From Blepharisma stoltei (taxonomy: Eukaryota > Ciliophora > Heterotrichea > Heterotrichida > Blepharismidae): a DNA stretch of 64,000 bases. A program made the translations under genes and the position numbers. Shown piece after piece: positions 1 through 9,982 of this stretch; positions within the stretch are counted from its first letter, which is position 1; every line of letters begins with the position of its first letter. Location of the stretch: assembly GCA_914767885.1 (NCBI GenBank), contig CAJZBQ010000058.1:755501-819500 (forward strand), written 5' to 3'. The notes under the pieces were generated by a model. The model made no database searches, was not told where the DNA came from, and saw only the letters and a program-made list of their open reading frames with translations.

Positions 1-262
1 ATCTTAATTTGCAAAAATTGGGGAAGCAAATATTAATTTAATTTGCAAAATTTATGTTTTAAAACGCAATTTGTTTAAAATTAAACAGAATTAGCTCTAG
101 ATTTCATTATACTAATTATCACTTATATATCAAAATTTTTTTCCATTTAAAATTTTTTCTATTAAAAAAAAATTTTTGTTCACTCACGGAGGGTGGGTTT
201 TTGGTCAAAAAATGGCGATTTTTCTAATGGTTTTGTTCGCTCACGGAGGGGGGGGGGGGAGT
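1..262 (+). mobile_element. Family-A MITE, right part only (left end outside window)
   Basis: The sequence is nearly identical to the complete copies at 20413-20801 and 53108-53497. It ends in the family terminal repeat (GTTCGCTCACGGAGGGGG) followed by GAG and TCA. Protein-coding sequence of the phosphatase-like gene resumes straight after it, so this copy is probably an IES inside that gene, flanked by TCA instead of the usual TTA. The other boundary lies upstream of the window. Confidence 0.85.
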
Positions 263-1703
263 CAGTCCATTTCTAACTTCTATCCCAATACCATGAGTAA
301 AAAGCGTTCCAAAAAAGCTCTTGGTATATTAGCTAAGCCATCTCATTGCCCTTCAGGTCACAATCTACAGGAATTAAGAATTCTGGCCGATTTGCCACTC
401 CATTTTAATATATACACTGCGGAATCAAGCACAAAGCAGAAGTGAAAGATTTACAGCCTGAAGAATTATATGTCTATCAAGTAGGAAGTGAAGATGAAGG
501 ATGAAGTCCTATTTACAGCTTTGTAGGGCCAATTAAAAGTGAAGAGCATTACCCTACATTTGCAATTTTATCTAATTTGTCTGAAGGAAGCCAATCTTCC
601 AAAATTTTAAGTCAACTTGTCGCGAGAAGCTTTATCGAAAGATTGGATGGGATTTTTATATATGGCGCTATGACTTCGCAACCCCTTTATGACGTGACTC
701 GCACAAATATACCTACAATGCTAATGCCAAAATCAATTAAAGAATCTTATTACAGCATTCAATATTCTCACGTATATTTAATCATTTTAAATACTTATGC
801 AATCACTCCAGACCAATTTTCATGACTTAAGCGAGAACTGAATTCAGCTCAATCATATGCGTGGACTATAATATTTGGCGAACACCCATTAAGCGAAATA
901 AATACAAGCAAAACAAATTTCACTGAGTTGTTTTTGGACGCAAAAGTGAATTTGTATGTTGCTTCAGGCGAATTTTATGAAAGGTCAAATATTTTGTATC
1001 GTGTAAGTGATCACCAAATTGACTATACAGCAGAATTGTTGGAAATTCAAATGGGGCCATCATGCACAAAAGAAAAGAGAGCTTTAGACTCTAATGATAC
1101 TGAAATTTATGCATCTTTACACCCTGGGTATGGAATTTTGCATTTAAGATACTCATTTTTGAGATGGCAAGAATATAGCTCGAACTCTCATAGGCTGATG
1201 GATGATGCGTATGAGCACAGAGTTGGCCTAGTTCCTAGGAAAGGAAATGAAAAGAAAACAGTGATAATTGTGCTAGTTACCTCGTTTGTTATGTTTTCAG
1301 CAGCATTCATTCAATCATATTATATGAGAAGAAGAAACAAAAAGAAACAAAATGGATTGATAGACTTATCCCTCCCTCCTTGAACGAGCAAAACTATAAA
1401 AAATTCCTATTTTGGGTTAAAATTACTATCTGTGAGAGAAACAAAAAATTTATTTAATATACAAATTTTTATAAAATAATATTTTGATATATAAAAGATA
1501 ATTTAATAAAATCTTTAGCTCTATTGAGCTTTAAAAGATTAAACAAATTTTTTTACATAAATTAATTTTTGCGAATTTTTTTTTAATTTTAAAAAAAGAA
1601 GAATTTGTTTTTTAATTAATAAAAAAAAAGCAAACTCTTTGTAAGCAAACAAAATTTTTTGTTCGTTCACGGAGGTGAGTTAGATAAAGATGTAGTAGAT
1701 TAA
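263..1703 (+). CDS. Purple-acid-phosphatase-like membrane protein, probable pseudoenzyme (5' partial)
   Basis: Read with UGA as Trp, the frame from 409 onward follows the metallophosphatase pattern of purple acid phosphatases. A fibronectin-like segment (LQPEELYVYQVG, then GWSPIYSF at about 481-525) is followed by SYYSIQYSHVYLIILNTY, a WTIIFGEHP strand, and the C-terminal GYGILHL...FLRWQE block. The family's metal-binding GHxHxYER is here ASGEFYER and the GH before P is GE, so key histidines are missing. A C-terminal membrane span (TVIIVLVTSFVMFSAAF) precedes a basic tail. Removing the IES at 1369-1682 (TTA repeat) turns a run-on frame into ...NGLIDLDKDVVD with TAA at 1701-1703. Bases 263-408 lie in a different frame, so another small IES or intron probably sits between about 280 and 412. 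I infer a non-catalytic surface protein. Confidence 0.7.
1369..1682 (-). mobile_element. IES: family-A MITE, 314 bp, TTA repeat
   Basis: It is flanked by TTA at 1366-1368 and 1680-1682, with inverted ends (TCCCTCCCTCCTTGAACGAG and GTTCGTTCACGGAGGTGAG). It lies a few codons before the stop of the phosphatase-like gene. Left in, translation would run on into the repeat. Removed, the frame closes at TAA 1701. Confidence 0.85.
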
Positions 1704-1740
1704 GTATTCATAATGATAAATAGAGAAGAGAAATCGTTTA

Positions 1741-4700
1741 ATGCTATCTCACTCTATGAGTGAACAAAATGTTTTACTTGCTCACTAAGGAGCTAATTTA
1801 TTTTTTAAATTTAATTTATAAATTATTTCTCTTCATAAATTTATTTGCAAGAATTAGCCCGAAATTTTATTTCAATAATTATTCTTATATTTCAAAATAT
1901 TCTTATAAGCAAATGATATGCTCAAAAAAATTTGCTCGCTTCTAGATTTTTTTTCCAAAATCGTTGTGTTCGCTCACAGATGAATGAAGCTAAAAAATCC
2001 AATTTATCGAATCAACCACGATTTTGAGCTGCTTTATATGCAGCAGATGGAATTTCAAAGGTGCTCGAAACAAGCAGATGCATCTTTGGTCAAAATGAAA
2101 TGCAAAATTGATAAATACTCTTTTGCAGAGACTTCTTTGCACTTTTTCCATGTTAATAACCCTTTAAGGAAAGTTTTATTGGAAATTACAATGAGTATTT
2201 GATTTGACTGATTTATTTTGCTTGTCATTATTTTGAACAGTATTTGTTTAGCTTATGATGTGCAGACTGATAATTGATCTCAATGAAATGAAACAACGGA
2301 AAAAATATTTTTAGTGATCTTTACAATAGAAATAATTCTCAGAATATTCGCCAAAGGCCTAATTGTGGGAAAATATACTTATTTCAGAGATTTTTGAAAT
2401 GTATTTGATTTTATAATTATTTTGATTGGATGGATTGGGGAAATGCAAAACGAGATTGATCCAACTTTAATGAGAACTATTAGACTATTCAGGCCATTAA
2501 GAGCTATTAATAGCTTTCCTGAGCTGAAATTAATTATTTTATCAATTATGAAATCTGTTCCTTTACTACTTGATATTTTAGCACTATTTAGCTTAGTGAT
2601 ATTAATATATGCTATTGCTGGAACACGCATCTATGCAGGACTTTATAACCAACAATGCTATACACAAGATGGAAATACTACAGGCGTTTATTGCTATTTA
2701 GACCCGAGCTGTAAAGAATTTGAAGTTAACTGTGGAAGGTCAAATTCTGGATGTGGTGATGGAGAATATTGTTGAGACAGCAATTTAAATTTGAATAATG
2801 GAGTTACTTCTTTTGATAACATTGGAATTAGCATTTTGACTGTTTTAAATGTAGTTTTTATTGAAGGGTGAAGTCCAATTATGTTTGAAGGGAGACTGGC
2901 TTATAATGAAGTTTTGACTAATGATTTATTCTTTGTGTCTTTGATTGTGATTGGAGCTTTTTTCTTATTAAATTTGATTAAAGCAGTTTTATTTGTAAAA
3001 TTTCATGAAGTCGTAAGCGAAGAAAAGCTTTTACTCTCTGTCCCGAGAGTGAGCAAATGATTGAAAAATTCTATTAGGAAAAAAATCACAATTTGCGGAG
3101 CAAACAAAAATTTTTTGAATATAAAATTATTTTTATAATATATAAGTGATAAATAATACAACAAAACCTCTAGTTGATTGTTTTTTAAATTTCGAAAAAA
3201 TTATATATAAAACTTTTTAAAAGAAAATTAACCCCCTCTTAAGTGGAAAAATTTTTTGTTCACTTAAGGAGGGCTTAACTGAAATTATTATAGTACAGCC
3301 ATGTCAGATTTTCACATCGACGACCTAAAGGTATTTTTCGCTCCCTCCAGATAAGGCTTGCACTCGCAGCTCTGAGTTAATGACTCTGGCTAGCCATGCC
3401 ACATGCTAACAGAGTGGTCATTTTCTGAAAATCCAAAAAGTGATTTCTCATCAGGCTATTGGCCAGACTAAACTTGAGCCCAGGATGCAAGCCATGATTT
3501 CGCGTTGGGAAATGGCCGATTGGTCAAGCGAATGCCTTCTGGCCTTGCTGAGCTGTCCCTTTCCAACTTCAAAGTTCCATCTTCCCCCTAATATAACCTT
3601 TTCCTGGGTTTGAGCTGCCACCAGCCTTACATTGCGCTCCACGGGACCAATTAAAACCCTGCCGGCACACACTCACCTCAAGTGCTCTCCCTTACACAAG
3701 ATCTTTGACTCCTGCCTGGCTACAGATGCTAAGAGGGTCAAGCTGAAAAAAAAAAAAACTCATTGAGTTTTCATCCCTCACTTTGCACTAAAAAATGTCT
3801 TCGAAATTTTTACACTTTCGAACAAAAAAATACGAATAAAAAAACCAAAATGAGAGTTTTTATCCTCACACTGTTAAGAGGGCAGGTGGTTCGCCACGCA
3901 ATTTTTATTTGTGTCCTTATGGAGGTATAGTTAGAAAAAAATAAAGGAATTATTTTCGATGAAAAAGTGATGTGTGACTTCAAGCCAAAAGAGCCTGAAG
4001 ATAACAGCGGAATATGATATTGCTGATATTTTATAAGAATAAAATTGTATATTTTTATTCAAAGCAATATTTATTATTGATTATATGGAGCTTTTATAAT
4101 GACAAATACATTTATTTTGTCTACTGAATACTATGGAATGAGTAAATCGCATGAAAACGCCGTGCTATGTGCAGATGCGATTTTTACTTGAATATTTTTT
4201 GCAGAAATGGTCTTGAAATTAATTGCTTTAGGAATTAAGGGCTATGCAGCTGATAATTTTAATATTTTTGAAGCATTTTTAGTAGTCTTCGGCCTTTCTG
4301 AAATTATTGTGATGAATCTTTCATATGGCTTCGACTCAATTGAATTGCGATTCTTAAGAACAGCGAGAATATTTAGATTTTTTAAGCTAGCTCGAAGATG
4401 AAAAGGGCTGAAATATTTAATTGAGAAAGCTTGAAAAAGTGCAGAGCTAGTTATTTACTTACTCCCACTCATTTAAATTGATACGAAATATAGGTAATAA
4501 TTTCCATTTTTGTGAAACTTTGCTCCTTTAAGTGCTGAAACAAAATTCTTTTTCAATAGGAAAGTTTTAAAGGTTTAAATTCTAATTTTTATAAAACTAA
4601 TGTTGACCTAATTTAATAAAAAAAGTGATTAAAACAGTCTTCATTATGAATCAATACATTTTCTTTAAGTCTTTAAAAACTTTATCAAATATTTTTATAT

Positions 4701-7526
4701 AGAGAATTTTTTTTTAAAAAAATACCTATTTAAATTGAGCAAGATTTTTTATTACAATTTAAAGGGTGAAAGTTAGGAATTCTTTGCTTTATTGTATTGT
4801 TTGTTTATGCCATAATCGGTGTTCAGCTATTCAAGGATAAATTATATGAAGACGGAGAGGTATCTCGCACAAATTTTAATAATCTATTTTGGGCTATTGT
4901 TACTACATTTCAATTATTTACTGATGAAAACTGAAATTCTGTATGATATGACTCAGTTAATGGGGTTGGATGGTGAGCAACAGTTTATTATTTATCAATA
5001 CTTAGCATAGGAAGTTATGTCTTGTTTGATTTTTTCTTAGCTATTTTATTAGAGCAGTTTGAAGAAAGTAAGGAAGAAAAAAAATTATATAGATCCAATT
5101 CTGAGCTAACTGAAGCTAGTTTAACTGATCAGAAATTGGAGAAAAGAAGAAGAGAAATTTTTGAGAAAAAAATTAGGCAAATTAATGAAAGACAATATGA
5201 TCCTTTGCCGATTTATGGAAAATCTCTGTATTTATTTTCAGTGGATAGCAAGATAAGGCAAAATCTCAGAAAAGTTGTATTACATCCTTATTTTATCAAT
5301 TGAACATTTTGGGTACTTATTTTGGCAGCAATTTTTATAACTTTTGACAAAGCTATTCCAGATCCTTATGAGTTTAAAGTAGCAACAGTAGGGAGATATT
5401 TTACGCTAAGCTGCTATTGAATTGAAATCATAATAAAGGTCATAGTAAGTGGGTTTATCTTTGGAAAGCATGCGTATCTCAAAGATGGATGAAATATTCT
5501 TGATTTTGTTATAGTTATTGTGCATACTGTAAGACTTAGTACAAGACTTATATGGGAAAATTCAATACCCGCTGATATTTATATTGCTAATTAGGATGAA
5601 CAGCACGGCTTGCCGGCAAGCCCAAAAAAAAACCTTCTGTTCATACTAACTAACAATATATTTACACAAGCAATTTTATCATTCAGAGTTCTACGACTAG
5701 TATCAAGAAATGAAACGTTAAAAAAGATTGTAACATCAATTATCTCTGCATTCCCAGTACTATTTAATGTTATGATTTTGTCATTATTGGATTATTTTAT
5801 GTTTGGAGTTGTAGGGGTAATTTATTTTAAAGGCGCTTTTTACACATGCAGTGATCCTAGCATTGAAAAAGAAGATGACTGTACAGGACAGTATTTTAAT
5901 GGAACTGATTTTCTAGATAGAGAATGAAAAAACACTGATTACAATTTTGATAATATCCTTCGTGGAATGAATTTACTTTTCCAAATCTCTTCAATTGAAG
6001 ATTGGCCTAATTTTATGTTTACTATAGTAGATGCTGTTGGGCAAGGCCAAGCAATGAAAAGGGATCATAATCAGTATGCAGCTTTGTTTGTAATTGTATT
6101 TTTATTTATTACAACTTTTTTTGTAGTAAATTTATATATTGGAGCAATTGTAACAAAATTTGGTGAAATACATAATGAGCTTGATGGATCTCTAATTCTA
6201 ACGCATAAACAAAAAGAATGGGTGGAGACGCAAAAGCTTTTATTAAAAGTGTCTCCAAAAATTAAGTATATTAGGCCGAAAAATAAAATTAGGAAAATTC
6301 TTTTTGATTTGGTGCTGGATTATAAATTTGACTATTTAGTTACAGGCTGCATCGTCATGAATATGATTTTTCTTTGTCTTTATAACTCTGAATTAGATGA
6401 AGAGTTATGACATGTTCTATATTTTGGATCTGTAGGATTTACAGTGCTTTTTTCAATTGAATGTGGGCTGAAAATTATTGGTTTAGGCCCAAGATATTAT
6501 TTTGCAAATAAATGAAATCTTTTTGACTTCATTATAGTTCTTTTATCGCTTATATCTTTTTCTGAAACAATTATTGCGAAAAATAGTATAACCCTAGCAA
6601 AGCTCCTTAGAGTTGTACGAAGCTTAAGACTTATTAGATTTTTTAAGCACTTCAAACGAATTTTTGATTCTTTACTACTTTCTCTACCTTCAATAGCAAA
6701 TGTAGTAATATTAATTTTTTTATTATTGTTTATTTATGCAACTGCAGGAGCTACTTTATGAGGAAATCTTCAATTTGGACAGTATATATCATCAGAAAAA
6801 AATTTCACTGATTTTTATAATTCATTTATGGTCTTATTTATAACAATGACAGGAGAGGATTGAGATTTGCTTTATTCCGAATGTATGGGCATGGAAGGAT
6901 GTAATGACTGAACTGTATGTGGGAATCCATGAATTGCTGCTATTTATTGGGTTTCTTATGAAGTTTTAGCAGCATTTATATTTATGAACATTTTTATTGC
7001 AGTTTTATTAGAAAATTTTACGATAGAAAACGAGGATAATCCTTTGAGAGGGGTAACATCAAGAGACTTAGACAATTTTGTTAAAGCCTGAAGTAATTAT
7101 GCGCCTTATGGAGAGCATTTTATTAGAACTAAATATCTGCCTAAATTATTAAATGAATTAGAAGCGCCACTTGGGTTCAAAGGGTCAAGACTTTCTAGAC
7201 TGCAACTGATTAGTATTATTTATGCATTGAAAATTAAAGAATACAATGGGAAAGTAATGTTTTCTGAATGCTTATGAGCATTAGCAGGTGCTGTAAGTGG
7301 AGAAGATATGCCTATAGGAGCTCCATCAATTGTTGGGAAATCAATGAATGGGAATTTTCAGTATAAAGTGCCTAGATTGCCTAATAAATCAATTACAAGT
7401 ACAGAAGGAACTTATGCAGCGAAAACTCTAGTTGCTTATGTATTTTATGAAATGTGGAAAAGCAGAAAAGAAGCAAGAGAGAAGAGAAATTTATTTGCAG
7501 CAACACATATTTCAGATCAACCATAA
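1741..7526 (+). CDS. Four-domain voltage-gated Ca2+ channel alpha subunit, interrupted by four IESs
   Basis: About 1,420 residues after removing 1747-1992, 3034-3933, 4462-4775 and 5591-5653; the remaining length is a multiple of 3. There are four repeats of S1-S6. Arginine-rich S4 helices are seen in domain I (RTIRLFRPLRAI), II (RFLRTARIFRFFKLARR), III (FRVLRLVSRNE) and IV (LLRVVRSLRLIRFFKHFKR). Pore loops carry Glu in all four repeats: EGW at about 2870, ENW at about 4928, EDW at about 6000 and GEDW at about 6855, an EEEE-type filter that argues for Ca2+ over Na+. UGA encodes Trp at many sites, including the domain I pore. The pieces either side of 4462-4775 are in different frames and join exactly at TTA. 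The start at ATG 1741 follows an in-frame TAA and depends on the first IES. By homology it acts in the ciliary or plasma membrane. Confidence 0.88.
1747..1992 (+). mobile_element. IES: degenerate family-A MITE, 246 bp, GCTA repeat
   Basis: GCTA occurs at 1743-1746 and 1989-1992. Inside are decayed family-A ends (CTCACTCTATGAGTGAACAA and GTTCGCTCACAG). Excision joins ATG CTA to the channel frame. The exact boundary is inferred, because the terminal repeats stop a few bases short of the GCTA copies. Confidence 0.6.
3034..3933 (-). mobile_element. Composite 900-bp IES: family-A MITE plus GC-rich insert
   Basis: TTA at 3031-3033 and 3931-3933 flank the insert. Excision joins ...SEEK-L-L to EKNKGIIFDEKV in the same frame and removes internal stops from the I-II linker of the channel. 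The left 244 bp (to TTA 3275-3277) is a complete reverse-oriented family-A MITE. The rest contains a GC-rich block (about 3300-3760), an A-tract, and a degenerate family-A right end near 3910-3930. This could be one nested IES or two adjacent ones. Confidence 0.75.
4462..4775. mobile_element. IES: family-B MITE, 314 bp, TTA repeat
   Basis: TTA at 4459-4461 and 4773-4775; ends CTCCCACTCATTTAAATTG and CAATTTAAAGGGTGAAAG are inverted repeats. It interrupts S5 of channel domain II. The length is not a multiple of 3, and the channel frame moves from phase 1 to phase 0 across it, so precise TTA-to-TTA removal is needed to join YL to GILCFIVLFVYAIIG. Confidence 0.92.
5591..5653. mobile_element. Short IES, 63 bp, CTAA repeat
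   Basis: CTAA at 5587-5590 and 5650-5653. Inside are 13-bp inverted ends (TTAGGATGAACAG and CTGTTCATACTAA) with one mismatch. It introduces an in-frame TAG (5592-5594) in the S3-S4 linker of channel domain III. Excision gives IAN-NIFTQAILSFRVLRLV in frame. Confidence 0.85.
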
Positions 7527-7793
7527 CAATAAATGTAATTTATTTATCGAATAGATATTTATATTAAATTAATAAGTTTTAGTAATATATTTTCCAATTA
7601 TTAATATCTAAACAATTCTCTTTATCATAATATGGTATATTTATTATTCAATTATAGTGTAATTGAAAGAAATAAAATCCAATAAAATTTTCATATTTAT
7701 AAAAGAAATTAGTACCTAACTGAATCAAGTAGTGAGGACTGTTTCATTTTGATAATAAATATGCTTCAATTAATTTCTTAACAAAACTTAAAT

Positions 7794-9453
7794 ATGGATG
7801 CTTCAACCGAAATTGTTCAAGATCCTAACTTATCAATAAAGAAAAAACTCCTTGCAAAAGCATTGAAAAATGAAATAAAGTGCAGCACTCTTCTTCAAAG
7901 GAATTCTCCATGTATTTCTAATGCGAAAGCACCCAAACTTATCCTTAAAAATGTTTTAGATAAGGATGATAAAAAGAGTTGCTTGCTAACTGAACGAACA
8001 AGAAAAATAAAAAAATTAGAATCAAGAATCTCAGGGAGTGAAACAACAAGATCTCTTAGCAGAAAGCAAGAAATTCAAAAAAGCAAAAAACCTGCTAGAG
8101 ACTTAAGGAGTATAACTCCAATAAATAAGAAAGAGACCAATTTTAATAAAAATCCTTTGAAAAACAAAGAAATTTCTCTATCCAAACCACAATCACTTGC
8201 AAAGTTAGAGGGATATTTTTCAGAAATATGCAGCTCTATTGAATCAACTTCAAAAATTGAGGATAAATTAATGCAAAAAGCAGAGTATATGCAAGAAACT
8301 TTAAAAGAGTGCCTTACAGCTGTTCCTGATTTATCACTTCAATTTTATATATTAATGTCGTCAATCTTAAGGGAAATTCAAGACATTTATAGGGAAAAAT
8401 CATACGATAATGTATGTGTTCTTGCACAAAAGCTACTGCAATTAGGATTGTATTTAGAAAATAATAAATTTCTCCAGAAAAATAAGCCAAAAGATATTAA
8501 AGAGGAGCTTTTGGCAGATTTTAATGAAAAAATCTCTAAGAATGATCAAGACTTAGAGGCGACAGCTACATTTAACGAAGGCGAGCTTCAGTCAATAAAA
8601 GAACAATCTAGTAATATGACAATTTCAGATAATAATGGAGATTCTCTGCTTGATGTAAGCTTTTCAGATAAAATTGTTAATATAACATTTTCTCCTAAAG
8701 GTGAGAAATATAATGAAGAAGATTTTATTCACAGCTCTTCAATAGTTACTAGAACTGAACCAACTCCAAAATCTCAAAAACAAAAAAATATCTCAATTTC
8801 TTTTGCAAATCCATTAAGTTCATTTAATAAAGACATAAAGAATCATCGAAGAATTATTTCTTCACAACCAAAGAAAAATATTTCTCATGACTTCAAAAAC
8901 TGTCTGGACCATAATTTTCTACCATTAGAAAAATTCAAAGAATTTTTATCAGGAAAAATCTCCGTTAAAATAAATGAACTTAAAGCGCAAAAATACGACC
9001 CAATCAAACTAAAAAATGAAGTTTATAGCAATGCTATTGAAAAAAGAGAAGAGTTGCTTAAAGAGGCTAAGGGTGATTTTGAAGATATAGAGGTAATAAT
9101 TATGAGCAAGCCTGGATATGAAAAAAGGTTCAGCGCTGAAGTTATTCGGACACAAAGAAATTTTGAGGAGTCAAATAGAAGAAAGCAGAGTGTTAATTGG
9201 ACAGCTAAAGACATCCATAATAAGAAGCGAAAACTTGAAGCTGTTTTAAATAGATTTAAAAGATATAGTGTTATCTCCTATATAGCCCTAAAGGGCTGTG
9301 GACTCTGTCCGTAATCCTTTGGCTGGTGGAACCAACAAGAGTTAGTCCGACCAACGTACTAAGTTGGTTGCACCAGCCAAAGGATTCCAGACAGAATTCA
9401 CAGCCCTTATAGGCATATATAGGGGAAAACTCTATAATATTTATCATTCATAA
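7794..9453 (+). CDS. Unknown basic, Ser/Lys-rich protein (about 496 aa)
   Basis: No family recognised. The protein is rich in Lys, Ser and Glu, with low-complexity basic stretches in the first 120 residues and a predicted helical region around residues 120-230. The C-terminal 130 residues (from about 8920) are strongly helical and charged and look like the conserved core (FKEFLSGKISVKINELKAQ...). The uninterrupted frame appears to end at 9314, but its last 15 codons lie inside a palindromic repeat. Removing 9268-9436 (TATA repeat) gives a tail of KRYNIYHS and TAA at 9451-9453. I infer a cytoskeletal or basal-body-type protein on composition only. Confidence 0.75.
9268..9436. mobile_element. 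IES: palindromic TATAG element, 169 bp
   Basis: TATA at 9264-9267 and 9433-9436. Ends TATAGTGTTATCTCCTATAT and its imperfect complement frame a long hairpin (GGCTGGTGGAACCAAC ... GTTGGTTGCACCAGCC). Related copies are at 35708-35855 and 39450-39624. It lies just before the stop codon of the upstream gene. Confidence 0.8.
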
Positions 9454-9982
9454 TGTTTAATTTATGGCAAATACTACTTATGGACACGCTAAATCCTTTA
9501 AAGAAATGATATCAAAAATATGAAGTTACTTTTCACTTCTAATTGATATCCAAATCTTTAAAGTCATAATAAAACTATAAGTGAATTTCTTTCAAATTCT
9601 TTGAATTTAAGAGTAAGTCAATTAAAAGTATCTTTATAAAAAGTAAATAAAATTTTATATAAGTCAGCAATTCCATAATAAATGCAATTTTATAATTAAG
9701 ATCATAAAAATTGACTTTCTGATAAAGTGTGTAAACAATAATGGCATTTTCATTCCTTTAAATTTAGTATTTGCAATATCCCACTATAAATTAACAAAAA
9801 AATATATCATTTGGAAATAAAAAAATGTTTGTAAATTTTTAGAATTAAGATAACTAAATGCATATATTCAAAAAAATTTTAATAGTTTAACCTCCTCATA
9901 TCGGCAATAAAAATGAATCCTCTCGAATATCAAATAGGATACACAAAAACTACTTTATCAAAAATTGATATATTAAATAATA
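9454..9982. other. Intergenic, AT-rich
   Basis: This is AT-rich spacer with no open frame, repeat terminus or RNA gene that I can recognise. It would hold the promoter of the receptor gene starting at 9983. Confidence 0.6.

Noticed and set aside
1760-1945. Small hydrophobic ORF inside the first channel IES
   Set aside because: AT-rich repeat DNA gives Phe/Leu/Ile-rich frames by chance; it lies between the element's decayed ends.
3451-3672. Minus-strand open frame in the GC-rich part of the channel IES
   Set aside because: It has no ATG-anchored homology, lies wholly within repetitive excised DNA, and GC-rich sequence has few stop codons by chance.
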